Position numbers and translations under genes: made by a program
In this document: one piece after another, positions 24,180 through 36,508 of the stretch
Numbering within the stretch: position 1 is the stretch's first letter
How the letters are laid out: each line of letters opens with the position of its first letter
Notes under the pieces: generated by a model
Databases searched by the model: none
What the model was told of the DNA's origin: nothing
What the model saw: only the letters and a program-made list of their open reading frames with translations
Origin: Plantago major
Taxonomy: Eukaryota; Streptophyta; Magnoliopsida; Lamiales; Plantaginaceae
Direction: 5' to 3'
NCBI GenBank assembly: GCA_026545765.1
Contig: CM048839.1
Coordinates: 5,877,835 to 5,941,834 of the forward strand
Length of the DNA: 64,000 bases

Positions 24180-24400
24180 CACTAAAATAAAATATTAATC
24201 TCATATAACTTTATCTACAAAAATCCAAAAAATATTTTCAACATATATTTGAATTCGTCGTGACAAGACGAATCTATAGACACCAATCTTGAATAATATT
24301 ATCAATTAAATAAATTAATTTATTCATTAAAATAAAATATAAATTTATTGAATAAGATAAAATGAAATAATAAACTTTTAAAAATTAAAAACGACTCATT
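24180..24400. repeat. Detached copy of the AT-rich array unit
   Basis: Repeats the unit order of the 22337-23100 array: TCATATAACTTTATCTAC, then CGACAAGACGAATC-like word, CCAATCTTGAATA, then the ATAAAATATAAATTTATT word. It is separated from the array by about 1.1 kb of unrelated DNA. Confidence 0.75.
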
Positions 24401-25013
24401 TAAACACATTATAAATAATTAGCGTTGCATCAAACGTTCAAAATGATACTCATTTTAAATAATTTAGCATCAAACAGTCTGGATATATATATATATATAT
24501 TCATACGACCATACCATTTGTGCACTTTCGTATATGTTTCTACTATATTCTAAAGTTGATGGTTTACTTTGAAGTACACATGATCCGCATGTGCATAAAT
24601 GATACTTGGAGCGCTTTCTAATTACTCTGACATTTTCTGATACAAAATTAATGTAAAAAGAAATTCATTTTAAGTTGTATTAACTCTCTACGTTTCTTTT
24701 GTTTTTTAATTTAGGTTTCGACTTTTCTCTAAATACTTATGTATGAAAGATAATGAATAGTCATAGGAGATAGTGAATAAAGTAGAAGATGTGAGAAGGT
24801 AAAGAATAAAGTAATAAATTAATTTTCAATTTTTAGGCATGTGATGATGAGATCTATCAATATATTATAAATACCAGTTTTTTTTATCAATTGTAGCTAT
24901 AGTACTTTTGCCTCAAATCAATGTGAGAAATTCTTCATTTTTTTAGATTAAAAAATTACAAAACAATTATAATCAAGGTAAATTTATTTTTGATGCCAGT
25001 TAATGCGTATTTA
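24401..25013. other. AT-rich intergenic DNA
   Basis: A short (TA)n run lies at about 24483-24500. No gene or element ends recognised. Confidence 0.5.
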
Positions 25014-26158
25014 CACTACAAGAATTTCCGGTTTTAGAGACGGAATTTAGCGACGGATTTTATCCGTCGCTAAATAGCGACGAATCGCTAGGGAAATTTT
25101 TCCGTCTCTAAATTCGTTGACCAAAAAAATAAAAAAAAAACAAAAAACTTAAAATTTAGCGACGGATATGGTATCCGTCGCTAAACTACGCAGAAACCCT
25201 AATTTATACTCTCTTCCTCCCATCACTCACTAACCCTTCCTCTTCCTCTCTCCTTCTCTCCCACCACCACTCCACCACCACCTCCACCACCCCACCACCT
25301 CCACCATCACTCCACCACCTCCACCCCCACTCGACTTCCACCACCACTGCCCCTCCCACCACTCCACCTGCCACCACCACCACTCACGGATCCGGCCTTC
25401 CACCACCGCCTCTGCCCCACCACCACGACATCTCCACTGTCAGCCCACCAAACCACACCACCACCATGAGATCCGTCCACCACCATCTCCGATAAAGAAG
25501 AAAATGACGCTCCGATCTCTCTCTCTCCCACCACGAGATCTCTCCGTCCACCACCATCTCCGACCAGATCCGACGTCATCCAAGATCCAACAAGATCCAG
25601 ATCCAGATTGTATATTGTATTATTGTAATTTCTTATTAATTTTGTAATTTCTTATTTGTATTAATTATTATTAAATGCTGTATATTGTATTATCGAATAT
25701 TGTATGAAATTGTCGGTTTATCCGCATTGAATAAAATTATCATTTTATCCGTATTGAATAATTGTATACAATTGTCGGTTTATCCGTATTGAATATTCGT
25801 ATATAATTGTTGGTTTATCCGAATGGAATAAAATTATCGATTTATCCGTATTGAATATTCGTATAAAATTGTCGAAATATTCGTATTAAAAAAATACAAA
25901 AAAAAAGAAATACTATTTAGCGACGGATAAATAGTGCTGATGTTTGTTTCAGACGGTCAACACTTTATCCGTCGCTAATTCCGTCGCTAATTAGCTAATT
26001 AGCGACGGAATTTCTATCCGTCGCCAATAAAAATTGTGACGACTGTTTTGGAGACGGAGGGTTATCCGTCGCTAAATCCGTCGCTAAGGATTTAGCGACG
26101 GATCGGCCAAGTTTTAGCGACGGATAATTCCGTCGCTAAAACTCATTTTTTTGTAGTG
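25014..26158. mobile_element. Non-autonomous CACTA (En/Spm) DNA transposon
   Basis: The left end is CACTACAAGAATTTCC at 25014. The right end ends TTTTTTTGTAGTG at 26158, the inverted counterpart. The 3-bp flanks are TTA at 25011-25013 and TTA at 26159-26161, the size of target duplication CACTA elements make. Subterminal regions hold many copies of TTAGCGACGGAT in both orientations, as expected for transposase-binding subterminal repeats. The interior has a CCA-rich tract (about 25255-25600) and an AT-rich stretch with TTTATCCGTATTGAAT repeats (25690-25880). No transposase is encoded, so movement would depend on an autonomous relative. Confidence 0.93.
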
Positions 26159-26513
26159 TTAGTTCTGTTACCTTTACAATTTTAATCTAATTTTGGTTAC
26201 ATAATTCTGCCAATGATATTCAACCTTTGTAACTATTTATAAATGTGATCAATCAAATCTTCTAAATCCCATAATTCCATCAAAATCGCCACCCACACAC
26301 TAATTTTCTTAATGGGCATGAATCCAGATTCAGTTTCAGAAGATAGAAGAGACACACGTGAGCTAATTGGTGATGTGTTGATCTTTACATGTCTATCAAC
26401 AACATTTTACATGTGAAGACTTTCAATTTCCTTTTCTTTATGTATAAGATTCGATCGGTAGGATGAGGTATAAGGTTTCTCTTCTCTACGATCTCTGGCT
26501 GGAAGGACTACTA

Positions 26514-27425
26514 GTTCTATCCAACCCGAATTTCAACCTCGTTCGAAATAATGATGTTCAGGTCCGGTCTGGTAAAAACTACATTTTTTTCCCGGGGTGG
26601 GGGGGGGGGGGGGGTTTCTGCATATACTCTCTAGGCGGGGAAACTCTCTTCGATCTTCTCTCTACTTTCTTGATACATAACGGGCCTGGGGGATCTAATA
26701 CTCTCTAGGTGGGGAAACTCTCTTAGATCTTCTCTCTACTTTCCTGATCTCCATAACGAGCCGGGGGAGGGCAGGGATTAGCTGATACTCTCTAGGCGGG
26801 GGAAATGTATTCGATCTTCTTTGTACTTTCTTGATCTCCATAACGGGCTGGGGAAACTCTCTTCTATCTTCTCTTTACTTTCTTCATCCATGACGGGCCC
26901 CGGGGGGCAACCGTACCACGTGAAATTATGTTCGTAGAATAATAATTTTTGTGTCTTTGGTGGGGTGACGCATACCACCGCGGGGTTGCTGGGAACCGAG
27001 GGTTGGAAAAAACAACTGTAACATGTGAAATTACGTTTGTATAATATTTGTGTGTGTGTGTGGTGGGGTGACCACATATCACCGCGAGATTGTTGGGAAC
27101 AACCCTATTGATTGTGTTGTATATTTTTGTATTTTATTTTGGTTCCGTTTGACGGATAGATTTTTTTGTAAAAAAACATGTACCTGTTACTAATTAACAA
27201 GTCGAGTATGGTAGGACCTTATTTTTATATTTTGTATAGTTAACATAAATAAACACTCAATGATATAATATTGGATGAAGAATGACTATCGAACGACACC
27301 ACGACCAACGTTGTGTACAAGGAATTTTGACTATCTTATTTTCTCAGTTAATTTATTTAATCCTCACATTTCTATTTATTATTAAAAGTAAATTATACCG
27401 TGGCATCGCCACGGGTTAGTACTAG
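26514..27425 (+). mobile_element. Non-autonomous Helitron, copy A
   Basis: The 3' end shows the Helitron signature: a 7-bp-stem hairpin CCGTGGC-ATC-GCCACGG at 27398-27414, 11 nt further the terminal CTAG (27422-27425), and a flanking T at 27426. The body contains diverged tandem units of about 70-90 bp (word CTCTCTAGGCGGGG at about 26627 and 26789, with variants) and a G-run at about 26599-26613. Homology with copy B on the other strand starts near 26514 (GTTCTATCC), which I take as the approximate 5' limit; I could not identify the terminal TC. No Rep/helicase coding sequence is present. Confidence 0.8.
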
Positions 27426-27426
27426 T

Positions 27427-29122
27427 TAGTTTTAAATCGTGAAACTGTCATATGTCCACATGTAAATGTTACCTGAATTTTCATTACATGTTTTTCATCT
27501 CAATCTTGTTAGACCCAAAAGCAGAATAGGAATATTTGACATACATCCTTTTCATCTCAATTTTATTCCCCCCTCTTAAACAAAAGAAAATGCTCAACAA
27601 CACAATTTTCATATATAATTGAACTTAAACTACTTTGTTAGCGAACGAAATATCTTAATTTCTCTAAGCTCTCTCGAAAGTTAAATGGTTGACTTCTCAA
27701 TTCTCAAACATCTGAGCAACTTATTTTACTAAACATACACTATAGTCGATATATATACGCACAAAACTTCCAAATTCCATATGGCACAAAAAAGAAAAGG
27801 CACCTACTTTGAACTAAAGTTCAATGTAAAGAGAACATGACAGTTTATACCATGAAAGTACCAAATGTGTCCTGAAATTATCTTTATGAGCACGGGGCAA
27901 AATAGATGATATCAATTCGAGATTAAGTAGCTAATATACATAATTATAATTAATTAACCTCAGGTATTCAAGCTATATCTAAGTAGTAGAGTAGTCCTGT
28001 AATCCGCCATAATCATCATAAAATCGTCAGACTCCAAAACCAAGAGAGCCGCCTACATAAGTTCTTCCATTGCCGGAACTCGATTACGCGGACTTCTCCG
28101 CCGGTTCAGGTCCAGCCCGCCTCAAATTCCAAATAAATTATATCTACATGAAGCTCAAAGTGAGATAAAAAAAAAAATTGATATGGATTATTTCATCTAT
28201 TGATCTGTTAAATATATGTTGAGATGAAAATATGATTTGGGTGGAAAGGAAATGGAGGAGAGAAAATTGTGGAAAGAATGAGAGATAAGGTTTAGTATGT
28301 TGTGGGTAGCTTGCACGCGCGGATGTTTGAGACTGGGCAATTTTAAGATAATGAGAGATTTGTATTGCATCCGATGAAATTGAGGAAAAATTGCAGGTCC
28401 TCCACGCACCAACTACTTGGTTATATTATTACTTTAAATTTTAAAGTTTAGGGAGTGAGAAAAATCTTAAATATATTAGATGTAAAAATAAATTATTCTC
28501 CAGATTTTAGTCACCTGATCACGGGAAACTTCATATATTAGACTTGTTGTGTAGTTTAAATGAAAACTTAGAATAAATGATAAACGAGGAAGATCTGTAT
28601 TTATTTATAATGGTAATCATGTAATTTTAATGTCAAGTTATATTTCCGATTATTAAAGGGTGACATTTTAAAGTTAAAATTGCTTACTAGTATGTGAGAG
28701 TGAGAGTCTGATGATGATAAAACGTTCGATAGTGTGAATCCTTTTGCCAGGCTTGTTTAATTTACTATTGAATTTAATTTAGTAGTATTTCACGGTTTAT
28801 TTTTTACTTTTAATAAAAACTTTTGACCAAAACGGAGGAAGTACAGTACACATGTACTACGTACATTAATTCATAACGATTCATGACATGAACAAAATAT
28901 GCTAATACAATTGATCATGTTTACCGATTGTAGATTTCTTTTGTTTTCAGGATCATGAGTCACTAGCCCATTTTGTCAAGAAATCCATATGTTACATTCT
29001 TATAACTTTGCTTGTAACACTGCCATAACACCTCATTTACTTAATTTCAAACTTTTGCTTCATTACAACTTAATATATCATGAACAAACTGGTCTGTAAA
29101 GGGCTTAAAAATCAGTATTTTT
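27427..29122. other. Helitron-CAD intergenic region
   Basis: Contains the CAD promoter side. A short GC-richer patch at about 28030-28125 stands out from AT-rich flanks, but I cannot assign it. A single CGGAGGAAGTAC-like word at about 28834 suggests a MITE remnant without a partner end. Confidence 0.45.
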
Positions 29123-30700
29123 ATGGAGAGGAAAACAGCCGGATGGGCTGCAGGAGACTCTTCTGGCACTCTCTCCAGCTATACATACACTCTCAGGTAA
29201 AGAATGAACAGCTTAATACTGTATTACTCTTTAACTGTTCTTTGTAAGTTCAGTTGTTTTGTCTAAAGAGTGAACATTGTTGCGAAAATGTATACATGAA
29301 TGAGCAGAGATACTGGCTCGGAAGACGTCTGTTTGAAGGTGATATGCTGTGGAATTTGCCATACTGATGTTCTCAATATCAAAAATGAACTCGGCATGTC
29401 CAGTTACCCCATGGTTCCAGGGTATGTGTACATTTGATTAAAGATTTGCTGACATTTTTATGTGCCTTGCACTTTCGCTGCACAATCATTCAAGAAGATG
29501 TCACGTTTTTTCACAAGTACAAGAACATTAGTACTTATTGAACTTGAGATTTTGCCATTTTTTACTTCTTTTGTTGTACCTTTGACATGTGTACAGGCAT
29601 GAGGTTGTAGGCGAAGTTGTGGAGGTCGGATGGGATGTGAGCAAGTTTAAGGCAGGTGATGTGGTTGGAGTTGGCTACATGGTTGGGTGCTGTAAGAACT
29701 GCAGATCATGTAAGTCAGATAACGCGCAATACTGCAACAAGAGGATCTGGTCTTACAGTGATGTCTACGCTGATGGGACACCGACACAAGGTGGATTCGC
29801 TCGTGCCATGGTGGTTGATCAAAAGTATACATCAGGTTTACAAAATATGTATAAATATCACCTGTGTATACTACAAAGTTAATTGCGATGTTGCTTTGAT
29901 TTTTTAACAGTTTCGTGGTGAAAATTCCGAATGGTATGGCACCAGAACAGGCTGCACCTCTGTTATGTGCAGGGATAACAGTTTACAGTCCTTTGAACCA
30001 TTTCGGGTTCAAAGAAAGTGGCCTGAGAGGCGGAATCGTGGGGCTTGGAGGTGTTGGACACATGGGAGTAAAGATTGCAAAAGCCATGGGACACCATGTT
30101 GTGGTGATTAGCTCATCTGACAAGAAGAGGGACGAGGCGTTGGAGCATCTAGGTGCGGATGAGTATGTGGTTAGCTCAGATACTGTTAGAATGCAAGACT
30201 TGGCCGACTCGTTGGACTACATAATTGACACAGTACCAGTGCTTCATCCCTTGGAGGCTTATCTCTCTTTGTTGGGAGTTGGTGGCAAGTTAATCTTGCT
30301 TGGTGTTATAAGTACTCCCTTGAAATTTATCAACTCCATGCTTTTACTTGGTCAGTTTTCCTCTGAACTTCAAAGTTCTTTAATACTTATATTCGGTTTC
30401 ATATTGTCACATAGTTTGTATGATGATGTTTTAAATCGATTATTGGGGCGTATTTATGGGACTTAAGCAAGTTTTCTCTCATGGCCGGATGCAGGGAGAA
30501 AAACGATTACAGGAAGCACGGTTGGCAGCACAAAAGAGATGGAGGAAATGCTCCAATTCTGCAAGGACAGAGGCCTGACTTCTTCTATTGAGATCATTAA
30601 GATGGATTACATCAACACTGCCTTCCAGAGGCTCGAAAACAACGATGTTAGGTACAGATTCGTTGTGGATGTTTCTGGAAGCAAGCTGGATGATGAATAG
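29123..30700 (+). CDS. Cinnamyl alcohol / mannitol dehydrogenase-like protein
   Basis: Zinc-dependent medium-chain alcohol dehydrogenase of the CAD family, predicted to interconvert aromatic aldehydes and alcohols with NADP(H) in the cytosol. Exons: 29123-29196, 29308-29421, 29597-29824, 29911-30350, 30495-30700, giving 353 residues with all phases consistent. Catalytic zinc ligands appear in CCGICHTD and the GHE motif (joined across the intron ending 29596). The structural zinc lobe is [17 protein letters not shown]. The Rossmann motif is [14 protein letters not shown], followed by SSSDKK, where Ser favours NADP. The N-terminus ([17 protein letters not shown]) and C-terminus ([12 protein letters not shown]) are typical. 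It belongs to the branch often labelled probable mannitol dehydrogenase (CAD6-9) rather than the main lignin CADs, but substrate cannot be read from sequence. It is convergent with the UNC-50 gene. Confidence 0.93.
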
Positions 30701-31817
30701 ATGTAAGAGTTTTCCAAGTGTGTTTTAAGTATCAAAAGCAGATGTGTATTTGTATGGAGTTGGTTTGATTTAGACATGTATTTTTCTTTTTTACCGGTAT
30801 CCGCTATGTGATACTAATTCGATTTGGACATGTCAAGTGAAGCATACCATTTGAACTAACAACCACAACACAAAATTTGATTTGGACACGTCAAGTGAAG
30901 CGGACCATTTGAACCAACAACCTAACACAATGGTTGGTTTGGACATGTAAAGTGAAGTGATTGATAACAAAACCTTGTCCCACGGCATAAAAGAGTGCCA
31001 GATTTGTCTGTGGCTCTTGTTGTATTGCACAAACAACACACCTACGTAATAAAAGCTGAACGTCATTGCTACCTGTAGTTCAGATAGACCATTTATTCAG
31101 AAATTATAATATGAGGCAAAAACTGAAAACACATCTCCATATATGTTGTTGGACAAGTATTCTCTAATATGAACATTCATTACAGAGGCAATGGCCATCG
31201 CCAGTTCGCTGTTTTCACTCTATTTCTCTAAATCGTAGTAGAACAAACACAAGAGAATCAGGGCGCGGAAGACATTACAAGAAGGCAATCACTAGAATTA
31301 ATTTCTCAGTCAGTTAGGATTAAACAATCACAACCCCAATCCCAGTAGCAAAACCTCTTCCTCAAGAAACTGCTCTTTCCGACATGGTAGTAAAATAGGT
31401 TGTTGGCCAGTGAATGAAACCCTCAACTTTCCTTTCACGAGCATGAATCACCTAGGTTCCGGTTCTAAAATTGTATGTAGCACTTCAGCTTACAGCAATT
31501 GGCTAAAATATATGTTCATGACAAATCTTGATGGACTGAAGCCGCTCAAAATTACTGCACAATAGTAGAAAAGGAGAAACAGTTTGAATTCATATTTACC
31601 AGGATCCATGGCAATTCATACTCTTATGCTTTGTTGGCTAAACAATCAACTCCTGTTTTGAACAACCTTGCTATTGTGCAAAGCATCAACTTGAAGGACA
31701 TACTATGCATTGAAAAAATAGAAGCGAAGAATTCCTTGAGGGAATTAATCACAGGGGCAGTTATTTGAACAGGAGGCCAATTTGACATTTCAAAGAACTG
31801 ATGGCATAAAAATGTCA
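30701..31817. other. CAD-UNC50 convergent intergenic region
   Basis: 3' flanks of two convergent genes. A tandem repeat of about 58 bp, about 2.5 copies (TTTGGACATGTCAAGTGAAG words near 30822, 30880 and 30937), lies at about 30821-30960. A final UNC-50 exon could lie in this interval, but I could not identify one. Confidence 0.55.
30821..30960. repeat. 58-bp tandem repeat, about 2.5 copies
   Basis: The TTTGGACA(T/C)GT(C/A)AAGTGAAG word recurs at spacings of 58 and 57, with CCATTTGAAC(T/C)AACAAC between repeats. It follows the 3' end of the CAD gene. Confidence 0.8.
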
Positions 31818-34800
31818 CTAGTGCAGCAGATACATGGCATAGAGATGCTTACAGATTGGAGAAAGGACAATGACGACGCCAATTGGATACAGGAACAAAG
31901 TGGTCCTCTCCAAGAAGGGTAACACTGCATGGATGAAGAAAGATTTAGTTAGCTTCAAGTAATACATAATCTACATGCACGAGAGATGATTCTTCAGTTC
32001 AACGTATACTTACCATCATAGCCCAAGTAATTTAGGTAATGATAATATGAAATAGCTGCCATGAAGAGTAAATTTGATAGTAGAACAGGAATGAAACCAT
32101 GAGCCACCAGAAGTGGGGATAGAAAATAATGCAGGACTGCAAAAAGAAATAAAATATGCATCAGTAGCTACTCATTTAGTAGTGAGAAAAGTCCCAATGA
32201 AGCATAACTTATGTTTACGCTTACCATAAAGCAGTACAAACATAGGGAAGAACGAGTTGCAATGTACATCAAAGGCGTACAACCTTCAAAAGGGAAATAA
32301 AATGTCAGCAAAAGAATCCCATATGATGAATAAGATACAAAAGGTTGCTAAAGAAGATCAGGACTCGCCATTCCACCCGTTGCTCAACCACATGACTATT
32401 TGGGGCTTCTTCTCGAAGATAATTATTAGTGAAGAACCTGTAAGAAATTGACCAAATAAACCATCAATGCACGCTACCTCCAAGAGCAATCACATCAAGA
32501 AACTATCATTGTTTCTAAGTTGATCCAAGTATGTGACATGAGAGTTACGTTTAAGTGTAAGATTTTTAGCATGAATCCAGTAAGAGGCAAGATATTATTG
32601 CAATAGTGGGGGCATTGCCCTCATTTTTATGTATCGTATATCTGTAAAGCCAACAAAGACGGCCACAGGCAAATGATTTTTCATAAAAATTTGGCATCTG
32701 GAACACAAACATCTATATGGTGAACAGACAAATTTAACCATATGGTGAACTGTCCATAAGATTCAGTTCTGGCCAAAATTGGATAGCAATCTAACATTTC
32801 TGGAGAAACTAAGAACGAGACTTTAGGGTGCCCCAAATATTTAACTAATCAGAAGTGGCTTGGATCTGCATTAGAAATTTATAACATCTGAGGTTGAAAC
32901 CCCTACAAGCTAAATGAATTTTTACAAGGTTTATGCACTTGTAAGAGTGGTTTGTATTATGATAATATGATTGAGAAAGTAAGTTCAGAGTGAACAGATA
33001 TATAGGCCATCCAAAGTGGAAAACTCGAGTGAACAGATTAAATTTCTGGTGCAAACCTACAGGCTTTAGTTATGGCCAACCGGTTAATCCCATGGATCAA
33101 AAAACAGCATATGATCTAACAAATTGAATATTTAATGGCTGGCCTATATATTTGTCATGCACTCCTCACTGAAGTCTAAACTATATAACCTCCCAGTCCC
33201 AGACGTTTCTACATCTTTCCCCTCCATAACATACTCTTGCAGAAGATAGATTTAGTTCCTAAATCCACTAGATGAGCTCAGTTCCAAATCCCCTATGATC
33301 CATGGCCAGAGTGGTAATAAACCACGATTAGGCTGTTAATCATTCCAAAATGGTACAGAACACAACTGATAAGAAAGGGCAAGTGTTTGCCATTTTGCCA
33401 AGATGAACAAGAAACAATGATAGAAAAGGTTTGCATCTGGAATAAAAGTCAGTGACTGAAGAACTAATCTAACGCAGAGCAATACAAAAACACATGCACA
33501 AAGGCAGCAAAGTTTATTTGTCCTTACCAACAAATAGTAGCCAATATTGCACCTGTTACGAGGAAATGGAAAAGTAATACTGAAATAACTACAAAAGCAG
33601 CATGTCCTGCGCTGTGATCATACCTGAAAGGGAAAAGGATGGAAGGTCAATGAACAAACTTATCTTTGGGGAGAGAAGGTAAAAGGATGTCAAGCACTCA
33701 GCTCATACGCACAACCAAATAACGTTTGTCTGGATGAGAATTACAAATAGGAATCGTGTTAAGCATAACTGGTGCTTCAGAGTCTAAAAGATATACTTAC
33801 GCGGAACAATAAGCCACTGTACAAACTGATAAGAGAAGACTACATATGACAACAAATGCTGGATCATCACGTGCCCACTGATTCTTTGTTTCTGCACAAG
33901 GAAATAGCTATGAGCTAAAACAGTGAAACAAGAACAGTATACTTATGCATCTACAAGCCATAAAAGGGTTCACAGAACACTCCAAATGAGTGGGACGTTC
34001 AACAACGTAACAAAGGCATATCAAATGCCCGAACAAATAGCTAATTAACATAATTGACCCAAGAATACAGGCACAAAAGTTTTAAAAAAACTAAATGAAA
34101 AGGGCGCTTACGCTTGTGATATTTGGTGTGCTGGTAGCTGTATCCATTGCAAAGTTGACATGCAAAATGGAGAACAATGCGATCAGCAATCGGAGGTATA
34201 GAACTGCATATCTAAGTTTACATAGCTCTTAGATGTTGAAATCCCTTACAATAGCTAGACAATTTTTCATCTACTTGACATAGGACAACACCTACAACTA
34301 AATGCCCACAATCTCATGGATAATGTTTGTATAACTAAATCAGCATTGCATTCCATGGTACTGCCAGCCTTCTATCATCTGACACTTCTTGTAGTCAATT
34401 AACAAGCCATTTACAGTACTACTCACATGTTCCAGTCCAAACTTTCATCCAGTTACCATTTGCACAATCTAACAATCTGTAAGTGATACTGCTTGCATAT
34501 GGATATGAATGGTCATGGTGAGATAATTAGGTTCACATACCGTTTTCACACAGTAACAATATTCAGAAGTGAGAGAGCTCAGACAAAATTTATGGATATG
34601 TATAATATGTTACAACTCATAAGGATCACTAATCCAATAAACCTAGTGCTTGACAAGGAACCATATGTCAGACTTACAAAAGTACTAGAATATGAAGCCT
34701 AATGTGTAAGCAGAGGGTACTCACACGACTTTTGGTGATGTGCAGAGGTGAAGCATTTGCCAGAAAGTATATTCAACATCCATTTGCTGCCACTGCATAG

Positions 34801-36508
34801 AGATCAACCAACTTTATTGTCAGATAGTATATCAATACAACAAAATTACAAGGTTATATCCAGCTCAAGCTCAGAGCAGTTCAGAATGTAAAATTACTCA
34901 AACAGCAATGCTCAAACAGTATTATTCAAAACAACCACATCACCATATTCTAAGCCGAAACATGACGCAAAGCCAATAACTAGAAGGACAAGCATTAATA
35001 GTTCACTCTCTGAGCAGAATATTCAGATAAAAAAATGATACAACAGTTAGTTAACCAGGAAAAAACAAATGAGAGAGAATTCCATAAAATACATGGAGCT
35101 ATCTATTGTGAATATAGAGTATAGACATAGGAAGAGTTCAGTCAGGACTCTTAACTCTCATATATTTCCAAGTCTGTAAGATGCCACACATAAGTTTGTG
35201 ATTGAGAGCTCAGCCTCCTAAGTAATTACTTGTGAACAAGATTATTGATGCTCAATGGCATATTGATAAAGATAAATGAAGATTAAATTCCCGAGAAAAT
35301 TTATCAAAGCTTAACCAAATGCAGTTCTCTCCTCCTCCTTCACTTGAAGCTCCCACACCACAAGAACATTTCCAGAAAATTCTGATCAAAAGATTACTAT
35401 ATTCTAATTACAATAATTATACTCTGAAGCTGATTCTAATATATATCTTAGCCATCATATCCCTTCTCAAAGTTACATCGCATGATAACTAAATGAAATT
35501 CTCATCCCAGTTCAAATCAATGCTCCATTTCCTCGATTCCCGAACATTTCAAATTTCCATTATACGACGAGCTTCACAATTAAAATAGAGAAGTTATATG
35601 CTGAGACAGTTCAGAACTATCCACTCCCTGAAATTCTCCCACGACACATCAACTAGATCCTAAATGATAGCTTCCGATTATACATCAACTGAAATCTAGC
35701 ACGACAGCTACGTGAAAACTATCATCCAAATTCATACTTCATATAGAAGCTCCATTTCCTTTCCTCGATTAAAAAACTTTGGGCTAGCTTCAGATTAAGA
35801 GCTATCAACTAGATCCTAAATGATAGCTTCCGATTATACATCAACTGTCATCTTGCACGACAGCTACGTGAAAACTCTCACCCAAGTTCATACTTCATAT
35901 AGAAGCTCCATTTCCTCGATTAAAACAATTTGAGCTAGCTTCAGACTATACCAAGAGCTAGACAATTAGCAGAGAGCAATCAGACAGTGAGACAGTTCAG
36001 AACTATCCACTACCTGAAATTCTCATCCATTACACATCAACAAGATCATCAAGTGATAGCTTCCGATTATACATCAACTGAAATCTAGCACGACAACTAC
36101 GTGAAAACACTCTCATCCAAGTTCATAAATCACACTTCATATTACGACAATTTGAGCTACAGATTATACCAGGATTTATACAATTAGCAGAGAGAAATTA
36201 GACTGTGAGATACACCCTCATAATCACATTATCCCTATTCCAGATTTCAAAATGCAGCCCATAGAACAAAATCAATCCACTCAAAAAACATCACATTACA
36301 GTAGATTTAACAGCCATCTGATAATCATTTGCAGCTTAAGATCAAGATCCGATCCACAATTCATCAATAAACTACACTAAATCACTGAACAAGCAAAACA
36401 ATGAGGAAAACAAACCTTGATTATTCTGCGAAGGTACTGAGGGAGGAAAGAGCCGGAACGGGTGTAAGAGCCCGAACGGGTCTTAACTGATGTAGAGGTC
36501 GGAAGCAT
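31818..36508 (-). CDS. UNC50: UNC-50 homologue, Golgi membrane protein
   Basis: UNC-50/GMH1 family multi-pass protein of the Golgi, linked in other eukaryotes to receptor trafficking and Arf-GEF recruitment. Minus-strand exons: 36508-36416, 34792-34725, 34137-34112, 33891-33801, 33623-33528, 32437-32369, 32283-32225, 32136-32014, 31924-31853. Phases agree throughout if the intron 32368-32284 uses a GC donor. The protein starts MLPTSTSVKTRSGS and has YLRRIIKWQQMDVEYTFWQM, TKNQWARDDPAFVV and several hydrophobic spans (for example AAFVVISVLLFHFLV and FFPMFVLLYVLHYF). The last clear residues are LYPIGVVIVLSPI. If the 31852 donor is not used, the frame ends at TAG 31818-31820, giving about 243 residues; a spliced final exon is also possible, so the C-terminus is unsettled. 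Intron 3 etc. are normal GT-AG. Confidence 0.88.
35600..36200. repeat. Diverged repeats in UNC-50 intron 1
   Basis: The word GATAGCTTCCGATTATACAT starts at 35666, 35822 and 36054 (spacings 156 and 232), with CACGACAGCTACGTGAAAAC and CTTCATATAGAAGCTCC following. Three diverged copies lie in the intron 34793-36415. No coding potential. Confidence 0.85.

Noticed and set aside
25307-25579. Gly-rich minus-strand open frame in the CACTA element
   Set aside because: Product of the CCA/GGT low-complexity tract; no protein signature.
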